A stretch of 64,000 nucleotides of DNA from an uncultured Clostridia bacterium (GTDB taxonomy: Bacteria > Bacillota > Clostridia > Saccharofermentanales > Saccharofermentanaceae): positions 1 to 64,000 of the forward strand of contig CAMNGC010000010.1 of assembly GCA_946537885.1 (NCBI GenBank), written 5' to 3'. Every line of letters starts with the position of its first letter. The stretch's first letter is position 1. The notes beneath the pieces were generated by a model that worked only from the letters and a program-made list of their open reading frames with translations, had not been told where the DNA came from and made no database searches. This document shows positions 7,800 to 16,989 of this stretch, piece after piece. The position numbers and the translations under genes are program-made.

Positions 7800-8875
7800 C
7801 AGACTTCCCTCCCTTCGTGAATAGCAATGATCTTTTCGAGGATTTCCTTCTGAGTGGGAAGGTTACCGCCCATTCTTCCGTAGAAATAAACAGGCTTCTT
7901 ACCACATACAGCAAGGCGTACATCCTCAACCATCTGACCTGCAGACAACTCGATATCAAGGAAAGCCTTGACATTGTCTCTGTCTGCGGCAGCTGCGATA
8001 GGCGCACTCGGGAAAGGCCAAAGTGTGATCGGACGGATCATGCCTACCTTGATACCAAGCTCGGCAGCCTGTCTGATTACATTGCGGCAGATTCTCGAAC
8101 ATGTGCTGAAAGCGGTGATGACGATCTCGGCATCCTCGACACCGAACTCCTCATACCTTACTTCGTGCTCCTCGATATACTTATACTTCTCCTGAAGCTC
8201 TCTGTTCTTAGCCTCGAGATCATCAGGATTGATATAGATGGAAGTAACTGTATTATGCGTCTGTCTGCCGCCCCTGCCAACTGCAGCCCAAGGCTTATCA
8301 ACGACCTTGATAGGCTCCTCATCCCTGAAAGCAACAGGCTCCATCATCTGTCCCAAGGTACCGTCGCCCAGGATCATAACGAGCATTCTGTATGTATCTG
8401 CAAGATTAAATGCCTCGACAGTAAGCTCATAAAGTTCCTGAACGGAAGCGGGCGCGATAACAAGATTCCTGTAATCGCCGTGACCGCCACCCTTGGTAGC
8501 CTGCCAATAGTCACCCTGTGAAGGCTGGATACCGCCAAGGCCCGGGCCTGCTCTTACGATATTTACTGCAACGGCAGGAAGCTCGGCACCTGCGATATAT
8601 GAGATACCTTCCTGCTTCAGCGAGATTCCCGGCGAAGAAGATGATGTCATAACTCTGGCACCGGCAGCAGCTGCTCCATATACCATGTTAATGGCAGACA
8701 CCTCGCTCTCGGCCTGTACAAAATTACCGCCGATCTCGACCATCTTCTTGGCCATATAATGCATTACCTCAGTCTGAGGTGTAATAGGATATCCGAAATA
8801 ATTCCTGCAGCCGGCTCTGAGAGCAGCCTCGGCAATTACTTCGTTACCTTTCATCAAAACTCTTTTTGTAGCCAT
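7799..8875 (-). CDS. vorB: 2-oxoacid:ferredoxin oxidoreductase, alpha subunit
   Basis: 358 residues, full length for the alpha subunit. The N-terminal domain (ALRAGCRNYFGYPITPQTE) is the pyrimidine-binding domain and the C-terminal third is the transketolase C-like domain (VITAFSTCSRI). It pairs with the beta subunit to build the active site. It lies 9 nt downstream of the ferredoxin-like delta subunit with GGAGG before the ATG. Such enzymes make branched acyl-CoA for fatty-acid or amino-acid metabolism, or 2-oxoglutarate in anaerobes. Could also be named korA. Confidence 0.87.
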   Translation of the reverse strand: MATKRVLMKGNEVIAEAALRAGCRNYFGYPITPQTEVMHYMAKKMVEIGGNFVQAESEVSAINMVYGAAAAGARVMTSSSSPGISLKQEGISYIAGAELPAVAVNIVRAGPGLGGIQPSQGDYWQATKGGGHGDYRNLVIAPASVQELYELTVEAFNLADTYRMLVMILGDGTLGQMMEPVAFRDEEPIKVVDKPWAAVGRGGRQTHNTVTSIYINPDDLEAKNRELQEKYKYIEEHEVRYEEFGVEDAEIVITAFSTCSRICRNVIRQAAELGIKVGMIRPITLWPFPSAPIAAAADRDNVKAFLDIELSAGQMVEDVRLAVCGKKPVYFYGRMGGNLPTQKEILEKIIAIHEGREV

Positions 8876-8884
8876 AGTCCCTCC

Positions 8885-9091
8885 TTACCTCTCTACCACA
8901 ATGACAGAATCGGGACACTGAACCGCGCAGAATGTACAACCGATACAGGATGCGGGATCAATGCAGACAGCGGGGTGATAACCCTTGTTATTCAGTCTGG
9001 ATTTGTCAAGCTCGAGGATCTTCTTGGGACAGGCATGCACACAAAGGCCGCAGCCCTTGCACAGATCGTCACTAAATGTAACTTTTGCCAT
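8885..9091 (-). CDS. vorD: 2-oxoacid:ferredoxin oxidoreductase, delta (2x4Fe-4S) subunit
   Basis: 68 residues from the ATG at 9091 (GGGG 8 nt upstream; the ATG at 9097 lies almost on the ribosome site). Two C-x2-C-x2-C-x3-C clusters are visible (CKGCGLCVHACP and CIGCTFCAVQCP), so it carries two [4Fe-4S] clusters that pass electrons from the TPP subunit to ferredoxin. First gene of the operon, downstream of a good promoter. Confidence 0.85.
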   Translation of the reverse strand: MAKVTFSDDLCKGCGLCVHACPKKILELDKSRLNNKGYHPAVCIDPASCIGCTFCAVQCPDSVIVVER

Positions 9092-9124
9092 AGTCATTCC
9101 CCTTCATGCTTTGATATTCAAATC

Positions 9125-9153
9125 ATTATATATCGAAAGGTTGGTATCTTCAA
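9125..9153 (-). promoter_or_regulatory. Promoter of the oxidoreductase operon
   Basis: Minus-strand TTGAAG (9148-9153), 17-bp spacer, consensus TATAAT (9125-9130). A second TTTTCGA-type motif lies upstream at about 9178. Confidence 0.75.
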
Positions 9154-9242
9154 TTTGTTTTTGTTCATTGTATTTATCGAAAAGAGTAATAAAAGCCTCT
9201 TCACGGAAAGATCTCGAACTTATTTGATCAGACGCGGGAAGC

Positions 9243-9270
9243 AAAAAGAAGGCTGTCCGAGGACAGCCTT
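9243..9270 (-). terminator. Terminator after the SPFH gene
   Basis: Minus-strand AAGGCTGTCC / GGACAGCCTT stem followed by CTTTTT. Confidence 0.85.
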
Positions 9271-9297
9271 CCGTTAATCTGACTTATTACGCCGGGA

Positions 9298-10653
9298 TTA
9301 CTCGATCTTGTTACCGCACTCAGGGCAGAACTTGCCAAGCTTACCGTCAGCAGGTGTATAACCGCACTTAGGGCAGGACGTAGGAGCTGCTGCGGGCTGA
9401 GCTGTACCGCACTCTGCGCAGAACTTACCCTTGTTGACAGTACCGCACTGGGGGCATGTCCAACCATCTGCTGCAGGAGCAGGCTGGGCTTCACCACACT
9501 CGGCACAGAACTTGCCGGTATTGCCTGCATGACCCTTCGAGCATGTCCATCCGGCAGCGGCTGCTGCGGGAGCTGCGGCTGCTGCCTGCTGCTGAGCCAT
9601 CTGAGCCTGCTGCTGACCCAAGAACTGGAATGCAGCTGCATTGCCTCCGCCAAAGCCACCCTGCATACCGCCGATCATACCCATACCCATGAGACCGGTA
9701 GCTGCACCTGCAGAATTGCCTGCTGCAGTATTGAGAGCCTCTGTTGTTCCGAGAACCTGCTGAGCTGCAAGAGCGCTCGGATCGGAGCCAAACATCTTGG
9801 CCTGATCGACCTGCTCGATTCTCTGACGGGACTTATCATCAGGTGTGATCGTGCCGATGGCAACGGAATCAACCAGAATACCTCTGTTCTGCAGCCACTC
9901 TTCGTCGAGAGCTTCCTGCATATACCTGCGAAGTCTTCCCTGCTCGGAAGGAAGATTGGAGAACATGATCTTGTCCTGACCGCCGCACTTGTTAAGAACC
10001 TCGGAGAAGCTGTCAAGGAACTCTGTACGAGGCTGCTTAGGATCAGAGGGCTTACCCATAAGATCGATAGTTCTGAACTCACCTGTGATATTACCGACAC
10101 ATCTGAAGAAAGCTACGGGATCCTCTACATGGAAAGAGAAAGCTCCGTTCAGTCTGATGTAGATATTTCTATACTCAGGATCGTTATATGCCAAAGGTGT
10201 TGCGGTGCCGAACTTGTTGTCCCTCATCTCCATCATATTTACAAAGTAAACTCTCTGCTGCTTGGAGATCTCACCGCCGTGACGCATTCTCTCCCATGTA
10301 TCGGCGACTACTGCCTTAGCATTTGTCAGGAAATGTGAATCCGACAGAACGGAAGGAGAACTTGAAGAATCCCATGTGTACATACCGGGCTCTGTAGTAA
10401 AATCGATGATCTTACCATTATCTACAAGGAGAAGAGCCGTCTTCTCGGGAACGGCAATATGCGAGCCGTTTGTGATAACTTCAGAATTACCCTTATTCTT
10501 TCCTTTCTGAATCTGTGCTGCGCCCTTACGGACCAGAACATCCTGACCGAGAGAGTCGCATGTGAAGAACTCAAGATACTGATCTGCTACTTCCGAGCTG
10601 ATGGAAGAGCCGATCACACCAATTACATTTGCTGCTGCTCTAATCAATCCCAT
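9298..10653 (-). CDS. SPFH-domain protein with C-terminal zinc ribbons (YdjI-like)
   Basis: 451 residues. Residues about 30-280 form an SPFH/band-7-type domain of the YdjI (virion-core-protein-like) family. Residues about 290-360 are Ala/Gly/Met/Gln-rich and flexible (FGGGNAAAFQFLGQQQAQM). The C-terminus carries three zinc-ribbon modules with paired Cys motifs (WTCSKGHAG...FCAECG, WTCPQCG...FCAECG and SCPKCG...FCPECG). SPFH proteins assemble into oligomers at the membrane; members with C-terminal zinc ribbons are common in Firmicutes but their role is unclear. It is a single-gene unit with its own terminator. Confidence 0.8.
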   Translation of the reverse strand: MGLIRAAANVIGVIGSSISSEVADQYLEFFTCDSLGQDVLVRKGAAQIQKGKNKGNSEVITNGSHIAVPEKTALLLVDNGKIIDFTTEPGMYTWDSSSSPSVLSDSHFLTNAKAVVADTWERMRHGGEISKQQRVYFVNMMEMRDNKFGTATPLAYNDPEYRNIYIRLNGAFSFHVEDPVAFFRCVGNITGEFRTIDLMGKPSDPKQPRTEFLDSFSEVLNKCGGQDKIMFSNLPSEQGRLRRYMQEALDEEWLQNRGILVDSVAIGTITPDDKSRQRIEQVDQAKMFGSDPSALAAQQVLGTTEALNTAAGNSAGAATGLMGMGMIGGMQGGFGGGNAAAFQFLGQQQAQMAQQQAAAAAPAAAAAGWTCSKGHAGNTGKFCAECGEAQPAPAADGWTCPQCGTVNKGKFCAECGTAQPAAAPTSCPKCGYTPADGKLGKFCPECGNKIE

Positions 10654-10798
10654 AACAAATTCCTCCGATGATTATGTTTTACTGTTTTAATGGCATTTAA
10701 CAATGCTCACCACGAAAATCATAACATTTTTCGACAATTATGACAATAAAAACTGTCACGGCATCTCTCATGATCAAGTGGCGATCCGTGTTTGTTTT

Positions 10799-11410
10799 CT
10801 ATCCTATTAATAATTTGATCTCATCGATCAGCGATGCTTCGTCAGTCACCCTGAAAGCCTGCATTCCGCAGTCTATTGCCCCCTGTACATTTGTCGGACG
10901 GTCATCGAAAAAAAGACACTCGCCTGCATTAAGCCCGTATTTGTCAAGCAGATATTCATATATCTCACGATTCGGCTTGATCTTATGGATCATATACGAA
11001 ACGACCGCACCGTCGATATATTTGAGAAAAGAAGCCCCCGCAGTATGCCTTGCAAAGAGCACACTCGAATAATTAGACAGCAGATAGATACGATAACCGG
11101 ATTCGCGCAGTCTCGGAAACAGATCCCACACATCGGGCCTTTTCACCTGCATGAGACCGGTATTCTCCATCATCCAGCGAATGTCCTTTTCCCAATGCGG
11201 ATATTTGGCGCAGTATCTTTCGACCACCTCGTCAAAGGGAATATTCTCATAGTCGAATTCCAGCCATAAAGGATCATCGAAGATCGTGCGCCCGAAAACA
11301 AGCGCATCCTCGTAAGCCATGCCGTGATCTTTGGTCAGCATATCCTCCCACCTGTAACCTAAGAGCACGCCTCCGACGTCGAAGACAAGGTTACGGATAT
11401 CAGTAGTCAT
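10799..11410 (-). CDS. HAD-superfamily hydrolase (subfamily IA)
   Basis: 203 residues. The first motif FDVGGVLL is the variant DxGG in which the second Asp is replaced by Gly, as in the YihX/epoxide-hydrolase N-terminal branch. Motif II LLSNYS, a conserved Lys (HKIKPNREIYE) and the acidic motif FFDDRPTN are present. It should act as a small-molecule phosphatase in the cytoplasm; the substrate is unknown. It overlaps the stop of the P-loop gene by 11 nt and belongs to the mutS2-led unit. Confidence 0.75.
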   Translation of the reverse strand: MTTDIRNLVFDVGGVLLGYRWEDMLTKDHGMAYEDALVFGRTIFDDPLWLEFDYENIPFDEVVERYCAKYPHWEKDIRWMMENTGLMQVKRPDVWDLFPRLRESGYRIYLLSNYSSVLFARHTAGASFLKYIDGAVVSYMIHKIKPNREIYEYLLDKYGLNAGECLFFDDRPTNVQGAIDCGMQAFRVTDEASLIDEIKLLIG

Positions 11411-12086
11411 AGTGTATGGTTCTTCTCAGTCTTATGATCTCGGGAGCCGTAAGCTCAGACTGCTTTTCGACAGGAACAAATTCATCCATCACACTCGTTG
11501 CAAGTAGCGGGATACCGGTATACTCCCCGGCCTTACGGATTATTTCCTCTCCCTCGATTATTTCTTCCACAGTCGTCTGCTCCAATAGATTGGTGTTGCA
11601 GATATAGCCGTCGATCTTAAGACGCGCCGCATCCTCCAGCTCGCGTGTCATCTGCACCACAGACTCGGCATCAGCCGTAAAAGGTCTTCTGGTATTGACC
11701 ACCATGTAAAGGTTAAAATCAATTCCTTTGAGTCGCGAATAGAGCGATCCCAGAACATAAGCACCCATATCCTCGCCGCCGATGTCAAAAACCCCGCTAT
11801 AAGCCGGATCATCGAAAATAACATACATCTCACCGCTTAATACCGGAGCATCTACATTAGAGTTTGCATATGACGGATAGATGACTCTGATGCCGTCCTC
11901 ACCCAGCTTTCTGGCAGCGTCGGCAGAACGGTAGAAAGGGTTCACTATGTCGAGATCCGCCAGAAGTATCTTACTTTCCGGCTTGCTCTCCTTCATCATC
12001 AAGGCCATATTCACCGACAGTTCGGATTTACCGCTGCCGTAGGCGCCGATTATTATGTTAAGTCTTTTTTCGTTGATTATACTCAT
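11400..12086 (-). CDS. P-loop ATP-binding protein (MinD/ParA-like)
   Basis: 228 residues. The Walker A motif GAYGSGKSE is near residue 13, followed by LLADLDIVNPF, as in deviant-Walker ATPases of the SIMIBI class, and FDIGGED takes the Walker B position. Such proteins are found in Clostridia near mutS2 or HAD genes, without an established role. It lies 17 nt downstream of mutS2 and overlaps the HAD gene, so the three are probably co-transcribed. Confidence 0.65.
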   Translation of the reverse strand: MSIINEKRLNIIIGAYGSGKSELSVNMALMMKESKPESKILLADLDIVNPFYRSADAARKLGEDGIRVIYPSYANSNVDAPVLSGEMYVIFDDPAYSGVFDIGGEDMGAYVLGSLYSRLKGIDFNLYMVVNTRRPFTADAESVVQMTRELEDAARLKIDGYICNTNLLEQTTVEEIIEGEEIIRKAGEYTGIPLLATSVMDEFVPVEKQSELTAPEIIRLRRTIHYDY

Positions 12087-12103
12087 TTATCTCACCTGCT
12101 GTT

Positions 12104-14572
12104 TCAGTTTAGGAAAGCGATCGTCACTCCGTCATCGCCTTCGCCCTTAATGCCAAGACGGTGATCCCTGACTCTGGCATCGGCCGACAGGAAGGAATCG
12201 ACAGCGCTTCGAAGGGCCCCGGTTCCTTTGCCGTGAACGATCCTGATAGATTTTATTCCTGACAGCTGACAATCGTCAATGTAATTGTCAAGGGCGCTCT
12301 CAGCCTCGGCAACGGTCTTGCCGATAAGTAATATCTCAGACATGGTATGCATGGTCTTTTCCATGCGAAGACTATTGGAAGAATCCGGTTTATAGTTGCT
12401 TACGGTCCTCTTGCGGCTCTTGTAGCTGTTGTCAGTTGTTTTCGCTTTGTTCTCGGCAGTCGGCATTCTAAGCTGTGACTTCTCAACGGTGTAAGTCATA
12501 CTGCCCGAAGAGATCCGGAGCTTGCCGTTCCTGCCCGGAGCCGAGATAACCTTGCCAAGTATATTCAGATGAGGCACAAAATACTCCTCGCCCTCTTTGA
12601 CATTCACCGGCACTTCGCCCGGCAAAGAGACAGAATCCAGCAATTCATCCTCTTCGTCGGAAGCCAGATCCTTTAGCCCTGCTCTTAAACGTCTTCTGAT
12701 CTTATCAAGCTCATCTGCCGCATCCGCAGCATTATCCTCACGAGCTCTTTTACCAACGCTTCTGATCAAGTCGGTCAACTCTTCTTCCTTCTCTTTAAGA
12801 AGCTCGCGCTGCTGCGCCCGTGACTCATTTAATATCTTCGTCTTGGAACTCTTAAGAGCAAGCCGCTCTGCCTCGAGCTCTGCTATTTTCTCGCTTAAGT
12901 TGCGATTCAGGACCTCATTCTCCTGCCTGAGCCTCTCTGCTTCTTTACTGTCAGTCTCAGCCTTGGAAAGAAGCTTCTCATAGCTCATCTCCTCTTCACT
13001 AAGCTGCATCTGAGCCTCGCGGATAATACGCTTGGGCAGTCCCAATTTCTCGGAGATCACAAAGGCGTTACTTACACCCGGTGTACCGATTATCATTCTA
13101 TAGGTCGGCGACAAGGTCTCCGTATCGAACTCGAAAGCAGCATTGATTACGCCTTCCTTGCCGATAGCATAGGCCTTGAGTTCCTTGTAGTGAGTCGTAG
13201 CCATTACGGTACAGCCTTTAGCGAAAAGCTCATCTAATATGGCAACTGCCAGCGCCGCGCCCTCTGCCGGATCCGTACCGGAACCGAGCTCATCCAGAAG
13301 CACAAGCGATCTGCCCTTCACATTCTTCAGTATGAATACGATGCTCGACATGTGAGCCGAGAAGGTTGACAGACTCTGCTCAATGCTCTGCTCATCGCCG
13401 ATGTCCGCCAATACACGATCAAAGACTGCTACTTCCGAACCCACACTACACGGGATCATGAGTCCTGCCATAGTCATGAGAGTTAATAGACCGCAGGTCT
13501 TAAGAGATACTGTCTTACCGCCGGTATTAGGGCCTGTGATTATCAGCGATCTGTAATCATATCCGTTGATTATATCGACAGGAACTACCTTATCTGCTGC
13601 GATTAGCGGGTGGCGGGCCTTATTAAGGCGTATCTTGCCCTCTTGGTTGAGAGCAGGCTTTACGGCTTCCATGCTGATGGCAAGATTCGCTTTAGCCGAA
13701 GCAAGGTCGACGAACTCGATCACAACCATAGCTGACCTTAAAGAATCCTTTAATGCCAAGACTTGGGATGTCAGCATCTTTAAGATCCTCTCGATTTCTG
13801 CCTTCTCCAGAGTGATCAGCTCGCGGATACGGTTATTTACCTCGACTACTGCCATGGGCTCGATAAAGACCGTCTGCCCCGTGGAAGATGTATCATGGAC
13901 AATACCGGGTAAAGAAGATTTGCACTCGGCTCTTACCGGCACACAATAGCGGTCGCCGCGCATTGTGATTATAGCCTCCTGAAGAATATCCTCCTTCTGC
14001 CTGATAACACGGTTTAAGAGAATTCTTATATTATCCTGAATGCTCCTCTTCTCCTGCCTTATCCGGAAAAGCGCCTCGCTGGCACGATCATTCATCTCGT
14101 CCTCATTATCGATCGAACCTGAGATCGACTTCTCAAGATGCGACATATCATCGATCGTGGATATTGCAGCGAAAAGAGCCGTCTCATTCATCTCACTTTT
14201 CTCATTGGAAATGATCCCGCGAAGCTCCGCCGCCCCCCTTAAGAAAGACGCAACATTCAGGAGCTGCTTCATACTAAGACAGCCACCGGCCTCCGCATAG
14301 CTGATCAGGCCGTCCAGCTCCGGGAAATTTCCCAGAGGCAACTGGCCGTATTTATTGATATATTCCAAGACTTCATTTGTCTCTTCAAGCGTTCGCTTTA
14401 CGGTGTCGTAATCTGTAGTCGGAACAAGGCGTGACGAAGCGCGCCTTCCGTATTCGGTGCGGGCGAAAGCCGTGAGCTTTTCGATGATACGATCGAATTC
14501 AAGGATCCGCAGCACGCGCCCCTTGATCTGCTTTCTTAATAACTCATCTTCGAAAGTACTGTATTGGTACAT
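12104..14572 (-). CDS. mutS2: MutS2 family protein
   Basis: About 822 residues from the ATG at 14572; a GTG two codons upstream is an alternative start. In order: a clamp/lever region (1-310), the ATPase core with GPNTGGKT (Walker A) and LLDELGSGTDP (Walker B), a long coiled coil (about 520-640), a KOW-like segment and a C-terminal Smr nuclease domain with the HGKGTGALR motif. MutS2 lacks the mismatch-recognition domain of MutS. In Bacteria it suppresses homologous recombination and, in Bacillus, acts in rescue of collided ribosomes through its Smr and KOW domains. First gene of the unit with the P-loop and HAD genes. Confidence 0.93.
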   Translation of the reverse strand: MYQYSTFEDELLRKQIKGRVLRILEFDRIIEKLTAFARTEYGRRASSRLVPTTDYDTVKRTLEETNEVLEYINKYGQLPLGNFPELDGLISYAEAGGCLSMKQLLNVASFLRGAAELRGIISNEKSEMNETALFAAISTIDDMSHLEKSISGSIDNEDEMNDRASEALFRIRQEKRSIQDNIRILLNRVIRQKEDILQEAIITMRGDRYCVPVRAECKSSLPGIVHDTSSTGQTVFIEPMAVVEVNNRIRELITLEKAEIERILKMLTSQVLALKDSLRSAMVVIEFVDLASAKANLAISMEAVKPALNQEGKIRLNKARHPLIAADKVVPVDIINGYDYRSLIITGPNTGGKTVSLKTCGLLTLMTMAGLMIPCSVGSEVAVFDRVLADIGDEQSIEQSLSTFSAHMSSIVFILKNVKGRSLVLLDELGSGTDPAEGAALAVAILDELFAKGCTVMATTHYKELKAYAIGKEGVINAAFEFDTETLSPTYRMIIGTPGVSNAFVISEKLGLPKRIIREAQMQLSEEEMSYEKLLSKAETDSKEAERLRQENEVLNRNLSEKIAELEAERLALKSSKTKILNESRAQQRELLKEKEEELTDLIRSVGKRAREDNAADAADELDKIRRRLRAGLKDLASDEEDELLDSVSLPGEVPVNVKEGEEYFVPHLNILGKVISAPGRNGKLRISSGSMTYTVEKSQLRMPTAENKAKTTDNSYKSRKRTVSNYKPDSSNSLRMEKTMHTMSEILLIGKTVAEAESALDNYIDDCQLSGIKSIRIVHGKGTGALRSAVDSFLSADARVRDHRLGIKGEGDDGVTIAFLN

Positions 14573-14638
14573 TTTCACCTTTTCCTGTAAGTTTATTCAG
14601 CTCATTATACACTACCTGCAAAAGAGTAGAATTAATGC

Positions 14639-14667
14639 TTGTGCGCAATCGGTTGTTCGTATAGAAT
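14639..14667 (+). promoter_or_regulatory. Promoter of the secreted galactanase with embedded LacI-type operator
   Basis: TTGTGC (14639-14644), 17-bp spacer, TAGAAT (14662-14667). The 18-base sequence GTGCGCAATCGGTTGTTC (14641-14658) overlaps the -35 and fills most of the spacer. It is identical to the operator at 25585-25602 and has the CG-centred symmetry of LacI-family sites, so a bound repressor would block RNA polymerase. Confidence 0.75.
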
Positions 14668-14704
14668 TAAGCTATCAAAACTCTCATAAAGGACGGTCCG
14701 ATCC

Positions 14705-16660
14705 ATGAAGAACAAACTCAAGCGATACGCCGCGGTGATCCTGGCAACTTCGATGCTTTGCGCCGCCTGCAGCAAGAAAGAAAAAGAAGTTTACGAACCG
14801 GTTCTTCCCACAGCCTCCGAAGAGGCCGATATCTTTGTCGAACCGATACCGAATATGCCCGATGATTTTATAAAGGGCATGGATATCTCCTCCCTCATTG
14901 CCGAAGAAGAGAGCGGAGTTAAATACTATGATGAGAACGGAGAGGAGCAGGATCTCCTTAAGATCCTTGCCGACAACGGGATCAACTATATAAGAGTACG
15001 AGTTTGGAACAATCCATACGATGCAGAAGGCAACGGATACGGCGGCGGCAATTGCGATGTAGAGAAGGCGGCCGAGATTGGAAGCCGCGCTGCCGATTAC
15101 GGTATGAAGCTCCTTGTAGACTTTCACTACAGTGATTTCTGGGCTGACCCCAACAAACAGTTTACTCCCGTAGAATGGAGACGCATCTCCGTTGAAGAGA
15201 AGGCACAGCTGCTCTATGATTTCACAGTCTCTTCCCTGGAGGAGATCATGGACGAAGGTGCAGATGTCGGCATGGTCCAGATAGGAAATGAGATCAACAA
15301 CGGCATGTCAGGCGAATATGAGATCCCCAACATCATGACGCTCTTGACATCAGCGTCCGAAGCAGTACGCTCTGTCGATCCCGATATAAAGATCGCGGTG
15401 CATTACACGGAGATAGATGCACGCGAGGATACACTTCAGAAGGCCGCCACACTGGAACAGTATGGTGTTGACTATGATATTTTCGGTGTGTCCTATTATC
15501 CTTATTGGCACGGCACTATGGATAATATGGAAGATGTACTATCCACAATAAAATCCACATATGGCAAAGACACCTGCGTCCTTGAGACATCCTATATGTT
15601 TACCGGGGAAGACGGCGATATGTTCGGCAATTCCCTATCAGGAGAAGATGTGATAGACGGATATCCTGCAACAGTTCAGGGACAGGCTTCATGCATCCGC
15701 GATATCATGGCACATGCGGCAAGCGCCGGTTCGCTCGGAGTCTTCTACTGGGAGGGAGCTTGGATCCCTGTCGGAAACTCATACGAGAGCAATTATTCCA
15801 TCTGGGAGGAACATGGTTCAGGCTGGGCTTCGAGCTATTCGACTGCCTATGACAGTCAGGACGCCGGCAAGTATTTTGGCGGATGCTCCTGGGATAATCA
15901 GGCCTTTTTTGACTTTGAAGGCCATGTCCTCCCTTCACTTGGTGTCTTCAAGTATGTGAATTACGGTGCAACCGCCCCCCTCGAGGTCATGGCATACGGG
16001 GATGTATTCGTTGAAGTGCAGATCGGCGAAACGCTTATCATGCCGGAGACAGTCCCCGCTTACTACAACGATCCCAAAGTAACGGACGGAGTGCCGGTAA
16101 CCTGGGACGAGATTGACATCGACACCAATGTAGCCGGAAGCTATGAAGTCAGCGGAGTTACGGAAGACGGAACCGCTATCATCGCGACGGTCAAGGTCGC
16201 TAATATCAACTATATTGTTAATCCCGGCTTTGAAGACGTTGACATGAGCATGTGGGATGTCAATGATATGGGCGACGGCAACTCGACTGACCGTCAGACC
16301 AAGGCAGGAGATGCCTACGACGGCGAAAACTCTTTTCACTTCTGGAGCACCTCCGACATTTCCTTTACAGTATCGCAGACTTTCACTGACCTGCCCGCGG
16401 GAAGCTATGCTGCAACCTGTCAGATCCAGGGCGGCGACGTTGGAGACAATGCGCAGATCTATATATTTATCGAAGTAAACGGCAACGAAATAACTTCATC
16501 CCCCGTTGAGCTTGCCGGATGGGTAAATTGGCAGACCGCACTTGTAAACGGCGTCCAAATAGAGGAAGGCGATACTGTCACCGTAGGCGTACATGTCGAA
16601 GCAGCTGCAGAAGGCTGGGGCACGATCGATGCCGTAGAATTCTATTCTGAAATGGCGTAA
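14705..16660 (+). CDS. ganB: Secreted endo-beta-1,4-galactanase (GH53) with CBM61-like domain
   Basis: 651 residues. The signal peptide ends in lipobox CAAC (Cys22), so the enzyme should be tethered to the outer face of the membrane. Residues about 54-430 are a GH53 barrel that cleaves beta-1,4-galactan of type I arabinogalactan; the acid/base Glu is in QIGNEINNG and the nucleophile Glu in VLETSY. A small Ig-like domain follows (about 435-500), then a C-terminal beta-sandwich starting NYIVNPGFEDVDMSMW that resembles CBM61, a galactan-binding module often joined to GH53. A Ser/Glu-rich linker follows the lipid Cys. Expression is predicted to be controlled by the operator at 14641-14658. The symbol follows Bacillus ganB. 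Confidence 0.88.
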   Translation: MKNKLKRYAAVILATSMLCAACSKKEKEVYEPVLPTASEEADIFVEPIPNMPDDFIKGMDISSLIAEEESGVKYYDENGEEQDLLKILADNGINYIRVRVWNNPYDAEGNGYGGGNCDVEKAAEIGSRAADYGMKLLVDFHYSDFWADPNKQFTPVEWRRISVEEKAQLLYDFTVSSLEEIMDEGADVGMVQIGNEINNGMSGEYEIPNIMTLLTSASEAVRSVDPDIKIAVHYTEIDAREDTLQKAATLEQYGVDYDIFGVSYYPYWHGTMDNMEDVLSTIKSTYGKDTCVLETSYMFTGEDGDMFGNSLSGEDVIDGYPATVQGQASCIRDIMAHAASAGSLGVFYWEGAWIPVGNSYESNYSIWEEHGSGWASSYSTAYDSQDAGKYFGGCSWDNQAFFDFEGHVLPSLGVFKYVNYGATAPLEVMAYGDVFVEVQIGETLIMPETVPAYYNDPKVTDGVPVTWDEIDIDTNVAGSYEVSGVTEDGTAIIATVKVANINYIVNPGFEDVDMSMWDVNDMGDGNSTDRQTKAGDAYDGENSFHFWSTSDISFTVSQTFTDLPAGSYAATCQIQGGDVGDNAQIYIFIEVNGNEITSSPVELAGWVNWQTALVNGVQIEEGDTVTVGVHVEAAAEGWGTIDAVEFYSEMA

Positions 16661-16677
16661 ACGTTCTGCGTAATATC

Positions 16678-16728
16678 AAAGCCGGATCATCTAAATGGTA
16701 TACATTTGGATGGTCCGGCTTTTTTATT
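16678..16728 (+). terminator. Terminator of the secreted galactanase gene
   Basis: Long hairpin closed by AAAGCCGGA/TCCGGCTTT and followed by TTTTTTATT. Confidence 0.85.
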
Positions 16729-16744
16729 CTCACCTATATCTGAG

Positions 16745-16960
16745 CTTGAGGTAATCCGTGGGCCTTTTACCCACACAGTTAACCCAAGCTGGGTTAACAC
16801 TCAAGGTAATCCGCGGGCCTTTTACCCACGCTGTTAACCCAAGCTGGGTTAACACTCGAAGTAATCCGAGGACCTTTTAAGCGAGACCTTAAGCAAGTTG
16901 CTTAACCCTGCACTTAAAACCCTGCATTTTTAAGCAAACCCTTAAGCAATGTGCTTAAGC
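16745..16960. repeat. Array of four palindromes with a 53-55 bp period
   Basis: Four palindromes are centred near 16788, 16843, 16897 and 16950. The first two have 9-bp arms GTTAACCCA/TGGGTTAAC, the third TTAAGCAA/TTGCTTAA and the fourth CTTAAGCA/TGCTTAAG. Units 1 and 2 are near-identical 55-bp direct repeats that also carry a second small palindrome GTGGG/CCCAC. Units 3 and 4 keep the spacing but have diverged in sequence. The array fills the gap between convergent genes. No ORF or terminator accounts for it. Confidence 0.7.
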
Positions 16961-16989
16961 TCCCACTTAATCCGGCTTTTCGAAAAAAA

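Noticed and set aside
7775-8521. 248-codon plus-strand ORF opposite the oxidoreductase alpha subunit
   Set aside because: Antisense shadow of a well-supported gene; no ribosome site and no recognisable domains.
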